A stretch of DNA of 64,000 bases from Entonaema liquescens (GCA_902805475.1 CADCSX010000011.1:372001-436000); one strand, 5' to 3'. Shown: positions 46,230 to 58,358, numbered from the stretch's first letter. Made by a program: numbers and translations. The notes: a model not told the origin generated them from the letters alone.

Positions 46230-47821
46230 CGGGATCCGATATCTTGGTAGCTTTTCCTACTATAACTAACCCTCCGGATGAGGATAATGGAGATGAGGAA
46301 CTCCTTCAAGTTCTCGTCAAATTGCTCTTACCCTCATATATGCGTCCGGCTACCATAGTTCACGTTGCCAAGTTGCCGTCCAACGCTTCTAATAAGGTTG
46401 ATAGAGCTGCTTCCAAGTCGCTCACACTAATTACCCCAGAGGCACCATGACTCAAATGACACTTAGGGTACGACGGACCAAGGCCAGAACTTAAGGGACA
46501 CCGAGTCGCACATAAGGCGGTTATGGAAGGGAGTCATCTCAAGCGAAGTTCCATCGCAATATAAAATCGCTCCCGAATCTGATTTCTTCCACGCCGGAGG
46601 TACGTCGACGTACCTAGTCAAGCTCCGAGAGATGCTAGAGAATGAATTCGGTATACAGAGTATGTCGCTCCCTCAATTATTCGACGGCAGCACTCTCGGA
46701 CGTATGGCAAGCAAAGTGTTACAGCGGAAGTAGGATGGCGGTGCGGAGATAATTAGCAGCGAGGAAGAAAAAGATACCGACTGGGAAGAGGAAACAGCAT
46801 TACTGCCAAGTCTCATCCGCAACCCCGCATCAAAGCAACAGTTTTTCACACAGCCAGAGGTAGTGTTTCTCACCGGTGCCACCGGATTTCTTGGTCGGGC
46901 AATCCTCAAGCACTTGGTCGAAGATGGCGTCGTCTGAAAGATCCACCGCCTCGCTGTCAGACACCCAAAGCACGTCTACCAGCAATTTCCTCACTTATTC
47001 AAGGCGCCCCAAGTCGTAGTCCATGCTGGTGATCTTGGCTTGCCAAGCTTTGGACTAGCGAAAGAGTAACAGCTCCCCGTCATATTCCCCGAAGCGCACG
47101 TGGCAATCTATAACGATACCGACGTTAGTTTCGTGAAGTCTTGCTCTAACTTGAAATCCGGTAACCTAGATGCCACTAAGGAGCTCGTATGGTTCAGTCT
47201 TCCCCGCCACCTGTCGTTCCATTATGTTTCTGCGTCGGCCGTCACGCACCTGACAGACGAGCAAAGCTTCGAGCAACGATTTATAGGGATCTGTCCCCCG
47301 CCGTCGTCACCATCGGAGCTCCAGGCCTACGAAGTGGGCCAGTGAAGCGATACCTTGACAAAGTGAGCGATAAGTGCGAGTTGCCTATCTAGATTCATCG
47401 TCCCTCATCTATCACGAGCGAGGGTTCCCCTAAGACAGACTTAATGTTCAATATGTGGACTTACTCGCGCGCGACCGGACACATTCCAGACACCAGCTCG
47501 TGGTCTGGGTGGATTGACATGATATGCGTTGAAAGTGTCGCCATGCAGATCGCAGATCAAGTGTACGAGGATTACTCATGGCTAGGAAATATCAAGTACT
47601 TGTATGAGTCCAGTGAGCAGGAGATATTGATTTCAGACATGCAGGGAGTATTAGAGAGGGAGAATAGCCATGGATCAAAGATCAAGACGGTTACGATGGA
47701 AGAGTGGGTCTCCCGGGCGCAGGAAAAGGGGTTGAATCCTCTTCTAGGAAAATATCTACGACGCACGGATGGTATTCCTCTCGTTTTCCCACGTCTTATC
47801 CGAGAGGGGAACCTATTTTAA
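46230..47821 (+). pseudogene. NRPS-like (A-T-reductase) relic, 5' truncated and broken
   Basis: Order: C-terminal end of an adenylation domain (LLPSYMRPATIVHVAKLPSN, then NKVDRAASKSL); a carrier domain with DFFHAGGTSTYLVKLREML, where GGTS keeps the phosphopantetheine serine; and a Lys2-type thioester reductase domain with the Rossmann motif VFLTGATGFLGRAIL, ending with MFNMWTYSRATGHIP, then DTSSWSGWIDMICVE. Stops interrupt it after VLQRK, VEDGVV, LAKE and AYEVGQ, and the frame shifts more than once. The adenylation core is missing. Intact relatives (alpha-aminoadipate-reductase-like) reduce a tethered acid to an aldehyde, a usual partner of reducing PKS genes. Only the last 125 codons are open. 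Confidence 0.85.
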
Positions 47822-48311
47822 ACTGATGATTTGTTGTATTATACTAGGTAGTTTATCGAGACCCCTTGGAGGTTTTAGGTTATAATGATATATAGGAGTC
47901 TATGGGAGGTTAGGATAGAATTTTTTTGTATTGAAATAAAACGATGCTATTAGAGAATATTTCTACCAAAACCCTACGAAGTTAATAAGACAACTAATAT
48001 GAGATAAGATAAGAGTCGCGCACAGGCATATAGGTAGGTAGGTACGGGACCAAGTGGACGGACGCGTCTTTAATTTAGTGCACGTTCTACACCCCTATAT
48101 GTTTTTTGGGGTGTTTTGATTGATCACCATCACGTCTATGCTCCCCGTTACCTAGGTGATCCACGAATCCACCAAGTGTGACTACCTCGTACACTTTTTG
48201 TGCCGGGTTGCAAAAGCCATAGCTTCGACAGAATCAACAACCTTTCGATACCAATTTTCACATCCTCCAGAGCAATCTGCGACAAAACACGGACGATAAA
48301 TAATAATCAAT
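47822..48311. other. Promoter spacer of the 2EXR gene
   Basis: No gene. A GGTAGGTAGGTACGG run lies near 48030. Confidence 0.5.
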
Positions 48312-49295
48312 ATGGCCTGCACCTTTCATCAATTTCCCCGTTTACCTACAGAAATACGATTCCAGATATGGGACATGGCAATACGTCCAGGTCAACCAGG
48401 AGCTCACTTCTTTTGCCTCATGGAAGCTTTTTCTGGAGAAATAGACGATAGTTTGATGCCCATAAGAGATGACCTTGATGGTAAAATATCACCGTTCCGC
48501 GACCGACTTGCTGCCCCAAACAAATCCAAGCACAAACTTGAACTGTCATGGACTAGCAACAATCCATCGCTATACCTTGTTGATAGCGGTTTGTGGACAG
48601 CCTGCAAAGAGTCCCGAGAAAGGATGTTTCAAAGATATTATCCCAAAAGGGGAAACGACATTCGGGGTTCTCATTGGCCAGCAACAGGTTATTTTCGTGA
48701 GGATGGAAATACCCAACAGTTTGCGTTATACCCAGAGTTTGATCTCATCTGTATTGAAGCTTGGTACCATCAAGTATTACTCATTGATGGCATTTGGTCT
48801 GGTACCGGCTTCCGTCGAATTCCGTTTCTTAAGCATGCCGCCAATATCGCTATAGAATACGACCCAGAGTTTTTCTACGGAACTATCTTTTTGGATTTTC
48901 CCGATTTTGCTGAACGCTTCATTGATGTATTCCCCGATGGCAAAAGCCCCATTTGGTTCATAGACTACCGAATGCGCCTACAAGAACCTACAAGAATCCC
49001 CTATGACCAACGATCAGTCTTCGAACTCTCGCAAAGGGTACAAGATGACTATGTCATCCCATTTGACGGTCGGAAAGTATTCAACGCAACCAATGGACGT
49101 TTTATTCAGTGTTTCATGAATGATCAGTATATTGTCGATTCGAGAGAATCTAAGACCTGTTTAGATGAAGATATTTTTGTGTTCCTCGCCCGTCTGGAGA
49201 ATTACCTTACCAGTCTAAATGATGACGAGGATGACGAGGATGTTCTTCTGGAAGTAGGAGTTCTAGTTTTCGAACCACTAGAATCGTCTGTGTAA
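48312..49295 (+). CDS. 2EXR-domain protein, intact
   Basis: Single exon of 327 residues. N-terminus ACTFHQFPRLPTEIRFQIWD, the 2EXR signature, then MAIRPGQPGAHFFCL, YLVDSGLWTACKESRERMF and FALYPEFDLICIEAW. The C-terminus is acidic (SLNDDEDDEDVLLE). The family is common and expanded in Sordariomycetes and Leotiomycetes; its molecular role is not known. The gene is a close paralogue of the dead copy at 18571, with shared segments through the first 120 residues and related 5' sequence. It sits among decayed cluster genes yet has no stop or frameshift. Confidence 0.85.
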   Translation: MACTFHQFPRLPTEIRFQIWDMAIRPGQPGAHFFCLMEAFSGEIDDSLMPIRDDLDGKISPFRDRLAAPNKSKHKLELSWTSNNPSLYLVDSGLWTACKESRERMFQRYYPKRGNDIRGSHWPATGYFREDGNTQQFALYPEFDLICIEAWYHQVLLIDGIWSGTGFRRIPFLKHAANIAIEYDPEFFYGTIFLDFPDFAERFIDVFPDGKSPIWFIDYRMRLQEPTRIPYDQRSVFELSQRVQDDYVIPFDGRKVFNATNGRFIQCFMNDQYIVDSRESKTCLDEDIFVFLARLENYLTSLNDDEDDEDVLLEVGVLVFEPLESSV

Positions 49296-49797
49296 CCAAT
49301 GCAGGTCGGGTTAGACGATTTACCCGTCACTCAAGTGTCGATCCAGTCTATCGATTATAATGCTGCCCAGAGAAATCCTTAGGGTTTCGTTTACTGATAT
49401 CAAGGGTGGAAATCTTTATGGCTCATGTGAGAAGCTGTCGATCATGAATCAACGATTTAGATAGTTAACATCATGAGATTGAGGCGGCGAGATATGCGAT
49501 TAAGGGCAGGGGATAATGTCAGGGATAAGAAGAATGAACAAGATTATCGGGGCATGGTATCTGACGGGTTTAGTAACGGCATACTACAGAAGCTTTTTGG
49601 TGGCCAGTCTGGATGATCGCTTAACTACCTACTTGCCTTACTTAGGTACTCGTGGGGCCTTGAGATGTAGTTGCAAGGGTATGTAGACACTAGATAGATT
49701 CAATAATGAGGTAGATATATGTTACCTTCGCAATTTGATTTAGTGTACTCCTTTACGATGCTATGAGAAAGTGTTACTTACCTAGGTAGGTACGTAA
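49296..49797. other. Spacer, no supported gene
   Basis: TACCTA/TAGGTA boxes near 49625-49650 and 49775-49800; otherwise nothing seen. Confidence 0.5.
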
Positions 49798-50157
49798 TTA
49801 CTTGGGTTGATATCCTTTGGAAGATTCTATGCGCTTTTGTGCTACCCCAAGGGTAGCTTTCCATTTTGAGAAATCCTTCAAATCAACCTCGAAATGGCCA
49901 TCTTTCTTTACCGAAAGACACATCCAGGGGATGAACCAGATACTTTCACCATTATCTAGGCCCCATACTTCCTCAACTATAAACCACATCCGTGCAACAT
50001 CGAAAAAGGTGCACTGGTCCAAGTCCGATTTCCCGGCACGACAGCCGGGCGGCCCGTCGCTATAGCCAAGCAGACGGAGGGGGCGGAGAAAGCCGTCGGC
50101 ATCCATTTTGACTGGGGCGGTCGGGTCGACCCCGACAAACGCGATACCCCGGCTCAC
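49798..50157 (-). pseudogene. C-terminal fragment of an unrecognised protein
   Basis: About 119 codons are open, bounded upstream by an in-frame TAA just before 50157, with no ATG near the 5' end. GIAFVGVDPTAPVKMDADGF, QCTFFDVARMWFIVEEVWG and ESIWFIPWMCLSVKKDGHF are protein-like and Trp-rich. No family recognised. It is probably the 3' part of a lost gene, or the last exon of one whose upstream exons I cannot find. Confidence 0.35.
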
Positions 50158-50627
50158 TTATCTAGGTCAGAAGCAACGAGTCCGGGACAACAAGAACTCC
50201 GAGGCCGACGGGGGGTATAAAATACTGTAGTAGAAGGCCCATTCGGAGCTTATCATGTTCTAGCATAAGACGTATTAGACAGAGGGGTCTAGAGGGACAT
50301 TGCGCTCCGCGCGGGGCTCGGGACGGTGTCGGAGATAGGTGCGTGGCTGGACTCGGATGAAAGAGCTATTTATTGAACTAACGGGGGAAATAAGTGGTTT
50401 TTACTGTATTATTTGACATATAATAGTGGATATCGTCCCCGTAGATATAGTGGGAGGTCACTAATCTTAGTGTGCTTCTACTACCTAACGGAACTACTTA
50501 TAAAAATAGGGGGTGGCACAGCATTAAGACGCTGAAATAAAATGTCGTGAATTTAGAACAATTAATAGCTATATCATATTATACCAAGAAGTTATAACTC
50601 TCCAATTATCAATTCTCTGTCGTTCTA
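50158..50627. other. Spacer, no supported gene
   Basis: 3' flank of the PKS relic; nothing coding-like. Confidence 0.5.
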
Positions 50628-53600
50628 CTAATTTACGGTGTCGTATGTCACTGTAGAACTTTCTGTCACCAACGCCCCTACACTGGAGATCGGGATACCT
50701 CCCATGATATCGAATACCGCCACTGTTGCTCTAAAATGCGCCCCTATCCATTCTCGTAACTCAATAGCCATGAGTGAGTCAATACCATAGTCGGACAATG
50801 TCTTTGAGGGGTCGATATCCTCGGGTGAGCCGTTCATCGCTCGAGCTAGATTCGCCGATAGCGACTTAATAACTATAGCTATCCTTTCCTCTGCGGTGGG
50901 TGCTTGTCGGAATAACAATCCTATGTCTGGTCCCTTTTCATGATTCTCGATTTGTACTACTTTTCTCGCGCTCGTGAAGCCCGAGAAAAGTGGCCTTTGT
51001 AGAATGGCAGGGGCCGGTTGTCCTTTTCCAATGAGTTCTTTTGGCATAATGACACCTAACAACAACTGGGCCTTCTATGGTGTATCAGGGCCTGCTGGGC
51101 CGCAGTACAAATCCAAGACTGCTAGGAGCTCTTCAGCTTCAACTTACCCCATATCTCCGGCGTTCTTTCGATTTATCTGGTATCGCTCTGTCTCGGCGAT
51201 GATCCCTATATCTCTCATCCATCCAATGTCAAGGGATAGAGACCTCCCGCCAAAGGTGGCACGTTGTTGAGCAAGCGAATCCTGAAAAGAGCAGCCTGCG
51301 GCGTAATTAGATTGTGCAACACTTCCGATGATACCTGCCATTGATGACGGGAGAACGAAAAAGTCGAGCGAGGGGAGTTGGCAATGAAGATTCCACGAAG
51401 TATCAACCTTGGAACGAATAGTTGTTTGCCACTGATCCAAGGTCATATTCTCAAACACGGCATCCTGTTTAAAACTTGTCAACTTAGAGCCCATATCAAG
51501 TATCCAATGCTTAATCATACCTGGAGCACCATTGCTGCATTGAAACAACCCTTTATTGGCGGCATCGTCAGGGCGCAGTCTTTCAATAATTCCGACAACG
51601 AGGAGGGCGATGCAACATCACATTTAGGTGCTATGGTCTTCACGCCACGTTTCTTCAGCTCAGATACAAGCTCCGAGGCAGCCTTTGACGATGGCCCAGA
51701 TCTCGATGGTAGTATCAAGTTCTTGGCCCCCTTTTCCGCCAACCATATGCATATTGCTCGGCCCAGGCCGCCAAGGCCACCGCATATAAGGTAGGAGGCA
51801 TCTGCTGTAAAAGCCCAATTTTGACGTTCAGTAACGCGCTTCTGATGTCAAGTCAGAAAATATACCTAGTTAGGTAGCTAACTTTCCAATCCCAAAATCG
51901 AACACTCACCGGCACAATATCTGAATGATCCACAGTAATAATATTACGTCCCATACTCCTACCAGTTTGTAGACTTCTGAACGCGGCCTCGGTATTTGAT
52001 ACCGAGAAGGTTTCAATGGGGCTAGGGAGATGAATAGCCCCCTCGGCTGCTAAATCGAGGACGTTTCTCATAAGGTGGCTAATCAACTCCTTCTTGGAAT
52101 TCTCTAGGTGATGTATGTCTACTGCACAGAAGCTCACATTCCGCTTAAAGGCGGACATGTATAGGGGGGCATTCGCATTTATATCCGATTTTCCTATTCT
52201 CACATAGTTAGCGGTTTACATATACAGAGAGGGGAGTACGAATCATGAAAAAAATGAAGTATTGATGATATACCGATTTCGATGAAACGACCGTTAGAAG
52301 CTACGCATTCAAAAGATGCTTGTAACATATCTCCAGAAAGGGAATTCACCACCACATCAACTCCATAGCCATTTGTGGTACGCATGATATGTTCTGCGAA
52401 CTTCGTGTCTCTGCTATAGAATATCTTGTCCGGGTCTAGATTAAACTTTGTGACCAGCAAGTCCTTTTTATCGTCATATCCCACGGTAGCATATACATCT
52501 GCACCGAGAAGCATCGCAATGCTTACTGTCACCTGGCCAGTCCCACCTGCAGTAGAGTGTATAAGGACCTTTTCGCCTTTGCGTAAGCGCGCAACGTTAA
52601 CTAGGCACTGGTAGGCGGTGATTCCAGGTAAGAGCAGCGATGTGACTTCTTCGAAACTAAAGCCATCCGGTATCTTATGTACAGTGCTCTCATGCGCCCG
52701 ACAGATAGTACGCATACAACCCATTGACACCGCACAAACTCGGTCGCCTGGTTGAAATTTCGATTTGATAGCAGATCCTACCTACCCTAGTCACTATGCC
52801 GGCGAAATCAGCACCAAAATCGCTTTCGTTCAAGCGGCCGAGCGCTGCAAATAAGTCTCGAAAACTAAGACCCCATGCCTTAGCCTCGATTTCGATATCT
52901 TCAGCGCCAAGTTCTAATTCATAGTTCGTATCTTGAATAAAGTGGTTGGTGTCCAGCATGCCAATAGTTCCTAGAGCAAGCCGCATAGGACAATCTCCGT
53001 CCCGCACTAATGGTTGCCTTTTCAATTGCGGAGATATGAGGTCGCGAATATCATTAAGGTAGATCACCCATCTACGAGCCAACCTTTCAACGAGTCACGA
53101 TTTCCCATACAAAATAGCTAAAACATTATATTTTTATTTAATTTTAAAAAATCATCAACGTTATAAAATAAAATAATAATTATAATTATCTTTTAATATT
53201 TAATAATATTTAATAAAATTTTTAAAATATTTTATTAAATATTTAATATAATATATATTTTAAAACGTTTTATTAACGTATAATATTTTTATATATAAAT
53301 TATTAATAAATTTTTAAAAATTAATATTTTTAATAATTTTTCGAATATTAATTATATAAAAATAAAAAAATTTATTTTAAATAAAAAAAATTATATTAAT
53401 TAAAAATAACATTAATTTAATAATAAAAAACGTATTAAATTAATAATAATTAAACTATTTTATATAAAAACGTTATATTAACGAAAATCGTATAAATATT
53501 ATATATATTTTTATATAAAATTACTAATACGCCACCGTATTTCCAATGCTTACCTCGTTAATTTTAATATTTTTTAATTTATTATTAATTTTAAATAATT

Positions 53601-55510
53601 TTATCGATTTTAATTTTATTAATTTTAATTAATTAATTAATTAATAAATTAATTAATCGATTAATTAAAAATTTATTTAATTAAAAAAAACCTCGTATTT
53701 TTAATTTAAAATACGCGTATATAACCGTATAATTAATTAATTAAATTAACAATTTTAAAAAATTAAAATTATAAAAATTTAAAAAATAAAATTAATTAAA
53801 AATTATAAATTATTATTAATAAATTTATATATAAAAAAAAATATTTATTAATATAAAACGATTATAATTATTACCGAATTAATACGTTTTTTATTATTAA
53901 ATTAATATTATTTTTAATTAAATTTATAAAAATATTACGTAAAATTTTTTTTATTTATTTATTTACATAATAATTTATATTATTAATTTTTAAAATTAAT
54001 TAAAATAATTATATTATATAATAATATTAATTTATATAAAATAAAAAAAATTTTAATAATTAAAATTAATTTTTTTTATTTTAATAAATAATTTAATTAA
54101 TTAATTATTTAATTTTAAAATTTATATAAAATATTTAATTATTTTATAAAAATTTAAATATTTTATATTTTTTTAAAAATAACATTAATTTAATAATAAA
54201 AAATATATTAAATTAGTAATAATTATAATTATTTTATATTAATAAATATTTTTTTTTATATATAAATTTATTAATTATAATTTATAATTTTTAATAAATT
54301 TTATTTTTTATAATTTTTATTATATATATTTTTTTATTAATTAAATTTCTTTTTATTTATTTAATAATATTTTTATAAAATTTTAATTTTTTTAAATCGT
54401 TAATTTTATAATATAATAATTAAAAATTATACGGTTATATACGCGTATTTTATTTTAAAATAAATAGTAAATTAAATTTTTATTAAATTAACGATTTAAA
54501 TAATTAATTAATTAATTTATTAAATAAATAAATAATTAAATAATTAAATAAATTTAAAAATAAAAATAATTTAACGAAATTTATAAAAAAAAATATAATC
54601 GTATATTAATAAATTTATATAACGATATAAATAATATTTACGCAATTTTCGCGAATATAACGTTTTTATATAAAAATATATAATTATTATTAATTTAATA
54701 CGTTTTTTATTATTAAATTAATATTACTTTTTTTTAAATATAAATAAATTTATTTTTTTCAAAATATGCATTATTATAATTTTAAATTACAATTTTAAAA
54801 CAGTTTCCCGATTTTTAATATTTATTTTATTCAATTAATTAAAAATATGCTGTTTTAGTGATTTTGTATGGGAAATCGTGGCTCGTTATGGGGTAGGCTT
54901 GTAGATAGGTGATCTACCTTATCAAGGGAAGGCTCCTGGGATAGACGCCCGCTCAAGAGCATTCCGTCTCGCACAGTATACTCAAGTTCGGGTGAACTTC
55001 TCAGGAAGGATGCCTCGAACACTTTGGCGATGTTTGGTACACAAGACGCCATGTCACAGGCATACGCCTCAATATTGAGTGTGACAATATGTTTTTCAAA
55101 ACTTTCAGAACGCATGCTTCGGAGCCATCCCTGCGCAATGCTATGGAACGGGTAGGTCGAATCACTGATATCCGCGCGTGTTACCCACAGCAGTCTTTGA
55201 CAGTGCCGGATGACTTGTTTAAGCAGATCGTATTCACTATCATGGATTCTCGACAAGAGGGGTCTGTCATACTCGACCATGCAAATAGTGACGTCGGCGT
55301 CTCTGAGGTGGTCGCTCTGGACCTCAGCAAGGGAGACAATCTTCCATCGATATTGACCATCCGCCCGAAGATCCTTCAGACATGAATGAGCATGAGACAT
55401 CTAGAGCTCCGATTGTTGGTCTAATATTATAAGAAGACTCGATAAGGGGTTTTCTGCGGACTTCGGAAGCTCGGTGGCTGTGGATAGCATAGCACTTAAC
55501 AGATGGCACT
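50628..55510 (-). pseudogene. Highly reducing PKS relic: linker, ER, KR and ACP only, with an AT-rich insertion
   Basis: From 5' to 3' on the minus strand: the pseudo-KR/linker region (54888-55400, RLLWVTRADISDSTYPFHSI); the 1.8-kb AT-rich insertion; enoyl reductase in several exons (LDTNHFIQDT, SDFGADFAGIVTRVG, LLLPGITAYQCLVNVARL, VLIHSTAGGTGQVTVSIAML, VVVNSLSGDMLQ); ketoreductase ([31 protein letters not shown]); and ACP (DYGIDSLMAIELREW, with the phosphopantetheine serine). KS, AT and DH are absent; the region right of 55510 shows none of them. A TAG at 51075-51073 lies in the KR-ACP linker. Introns between the exons still look normal. Not able to make a polyketide. Confidence 0.9.
53089..54887. 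mobile_element. AT-rich foldback/TIR element inserted in the PKS relic
   Basis: The ends are inverted repeats of about 47 bp with 5 mismatches: AACGAG, Y, CACGATTTCCCATACAAAAT, two variable bases, CTAAAACA, two variable bases, ATATTTTTA. Inside, long stretches are again inverted: about 53400-53735 pairs with 54420-54725, and 53790-53925 with 54165-54300, so most of the element can fold back on itself around 54050. Almost every C lies in CG. No coding capacity remains. It falls between the linker and ER domains of the PKS. Class is uncertain; size and TIRs suit a RIP-mutated DNA transposon or a foldback element. Confidence 0.8.
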
Positions 55511-56508
55511 CATTGCTAGAAAAATCTTTGATAGTCAAGTTATTTTCAGGATTTCATTAAAGTAGCGGAACTCTTGAAAGAGAATAAGCCGCATGAGACT
55601 CGGGGGAGGGATCCAAATCAAGGTTAATGAAGATTCCATTTCATGGAGCAAAAGGTTGGTCTTGAATGGAGCGATGCTCGATGGAATCCCAAATATGATA
55701 TTTAATTATGTTAGGATACCCGAACAATGCATGGACTCTGAAAGCTGACGATACTGCGTTCATCCTGATTTGGCTCTTAAGATACATGCGCCGTCAAGGA
55801 ACCACAGTAGCGGTACCCCTAGCTTCTAAAAACGAAGGCATACAGACTGAAGAGGTGTGGAAATCCAGCGCGACATACGTTCTCGCTACGCAAAACGAAC
55901 TTCCTTTGTATGGAACTACAGGACCCTGGGGAGCGAGGGTTAGCCCTCCCGTTGATAGGCTACGAGCGAGATGGGGAAACATTACTAGGTTAGGGGTTTG
56001 CATTTTACCTAGATTAGGTAGGTACTTAAGTATTTACCATGTTTTACATGTTACAAAAAGCATGTACCTATTCAGGGTGCAAAGTGATATTCATGGATTA
56101 AATCTTGAGAGCATACCTACCCACTACCTATATGTACAGACCAACCGACTTGCTAAAAGATGCTGAAAAAGCCTCTGACATTCAAGGATACTGGGAAGTG
56201 TCTCATACTACTGGAAGCATACAACTACGTACCAATATAATACTGTAAAGTCCGCTAATATTTCCAAATAACATACGTCGGAGATAACTCTTCATGTATG
56301 CCATACGTACCGCGTAAATATTTTGAGGCGCCGGTAGTTTCGCTACTACGTAGTCCATGTACTAATAGTAGGAATTTATGAAAGAGTACAAGTGCCATGG
56401 GAACGATTTCACTATTCCGCGGGACCATAATCTAACTTTGAGAACTAGTAGCGGTACAGACTGAAAGTAAACTTTCTTCTAGATACTTCGCCCGGACCCT
56501 TAGCAGAT
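55511..56508. other. Spacer between P450 3' end and PKS relic
   Basis: No gene supported. A plus-strand open frame at 55708-56166 has no family features, and no KS, AT or DH remnant is visible. Confidence 0.45.
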
Positions 56509-58358
56509 TTACTGCGAAGAAACTCTTGGGCGGAATATCAAGTTAGGACCATCATGCGTTGAAGAGATGACATCGTAAACCTGGAATTCGCTCTCCCGAT
56601 GTCTACCGTAGGTGGCGTTTCTGCTTCCAGCTCCAAGCTCTCCAAGCTTACCCGGTGCTTTTTCAAAATCAAAATGCCAGAACGTTTTCGAGATAGTCAC
56701 ACTCGCTTCTAGATATGCCATCGCCTTGCCCGCGCAGATGCGGGATCCAGCAGAGAATGGGATGAACGCATCACGCATTACTTTCATTTTCTCTTCCGAT
56801 TCTTTGGATAGCCATCGTTCTGGTTTATAGGCGAAGGGCTCCGGGAAGTATTTTTCGTTGTGGAGAATAGAATATACGTTCACACCAACAAGCGTTCCAC
56901 GGGGAATGACACGCCCATCAACAATGAAAGGTGCATCATCCGTGTCGGCCTGCTCTCGCCAAGGAGTGCCAGGGGCTGCTGGCGAGATACGTAAAGCCTC
57001 GTCAATACATGCCCGTAAATACTGGCAGTTGGCTAGTTTCTGTCCGCTAGTAATCTCATCACTGGAATCAAATGTAGTTCGTATCTCATGGGCCAGTTTG
57101 CTATAGCAGTCTGCATTGCGAGATAGGTAAAAGAAGAGTGCCGCTATGAGAGATGAGGTTGTATCGCCCCCTTAGCAGTAGGTAAGCGAATCGATTAGCT
57201 GCCAGCACATATATAATCTTCATGACATGAGACATGGGGTCGGACTTACCTGCTGCGAATATGAAGATCGCCTCTGCCCACAGTTCGCTTGTTTGGATAT
57301 TCTCCGGGCCTCCAGTATTAATTTGGTCCGCCACCATGGAATAAAGATCTAATTTGGTGTCTTTATCTTGAGCCATCCGCGACCCAATTAACTTTTTCAC
57401 CACGGCTCTGTATGGTTCCCTCTTTTCGCGTATCCCCCCAAGGAACTGCAAAAGCTCGGTCATCCGAAGCTGAGTCAAGAGAGGGCACTGTAGTTTCATA
57501 TTCTGGAAGTAGTTTCCAGCCACAATACCCTCCGAAACGAAACGATACTCATCATTCTCTTGGGTGCGTAAGGGATAGCCAAATGATAGGAGGCAGATAA
57601 TGTCTAGTGTCAGGTACCTCAACCTCGGTGACATATTGATGGGTTCAGTACTCGTGCAGGACCGAGATATCTGCTGGATGAAAACGTCGATTTGCTGAAG
57701 GATTATGGGCTCAAACAATCGCATGCCTCGCTCATTAAGAGCCTGGCCTATCAATCGACGCTTGACGCGATGTTGTCGCTTATCAATTACAGTAAAAACG
57801 CTGTGCACATTGGGGGCTTGCATAATGTTAAGATAAACACTTGCTTTGGATGCTTTTTCGGTGTGATAGATATCTCCAAAAGACGTTAGACGACCTCTCA
57901 TTGAACATGAAATTGGAATATGTTCGTACGTACCTTGCAACGCTTCGATTGTGTTAAACACCAATTTGTTTGGGCCATGTCTTATGATAGGACCTGTAGG
58001 ACAGCTGCGTAAGTTTGTAACTCGCTTGATGCATTAGACTTAGGAGCACTGCTACTATGGCTTACCGTATGATTGATGATTTCGCCAGATGGCTATATGC
58101 TCACCCATCAAAGCCGCATGGTACAGGTTGTATAAGTCGGATACCTTAGCAGCAATCGGGCCCGGATAAGCGCTCAGAGGGTGAAGTGTTAACCGGTAGC
58201 TGACAAAAAGAACAACCTACAACAAGTTAGCGGCAGTGAGATAACTACTACAAGAAACCACTACAAGAGTCCTTGCTGCGTTTGACAGGGCATACATATA
58301 GAACAAAACCGTAGAAAGTATAAGTAAGAAGAAGTATGACGCTTTCTTCGAAAGGCAT
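56509..58358 (-). CDS. Cytochrome P450 monooxygenase, intact
   Basis: A 519-residue microsomal P450 from exons 58358-58296, 58216-58066, 57993-57934, 57873-57250 and 57170-56509; all phases close. N-terminal membrane anchor (VILLLTYTFYGFVLYVV) followed by the Pro-rich hinge HPLSAYPGP; I-helix AGGDTTSS, reconstituted across the fourth intron; K-helix EALR; PERW region (YKPERWL); and the heme-binding loop FIPFSAGSRICAGKAMAYLE with the axial Cys. Class resembles fungal P450s of the CYP58/CYP60-like or related pathway clans, but I cannot assign it further. It is read in the same direction as the PKS relic, as expected for former cluster partners. Confidence 0.92.

Noticed and set aside
55708..56166. 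152-codon plus-strand frame
   Set aside because: No recognisable domain, and composition changes along its length; treated as chance.
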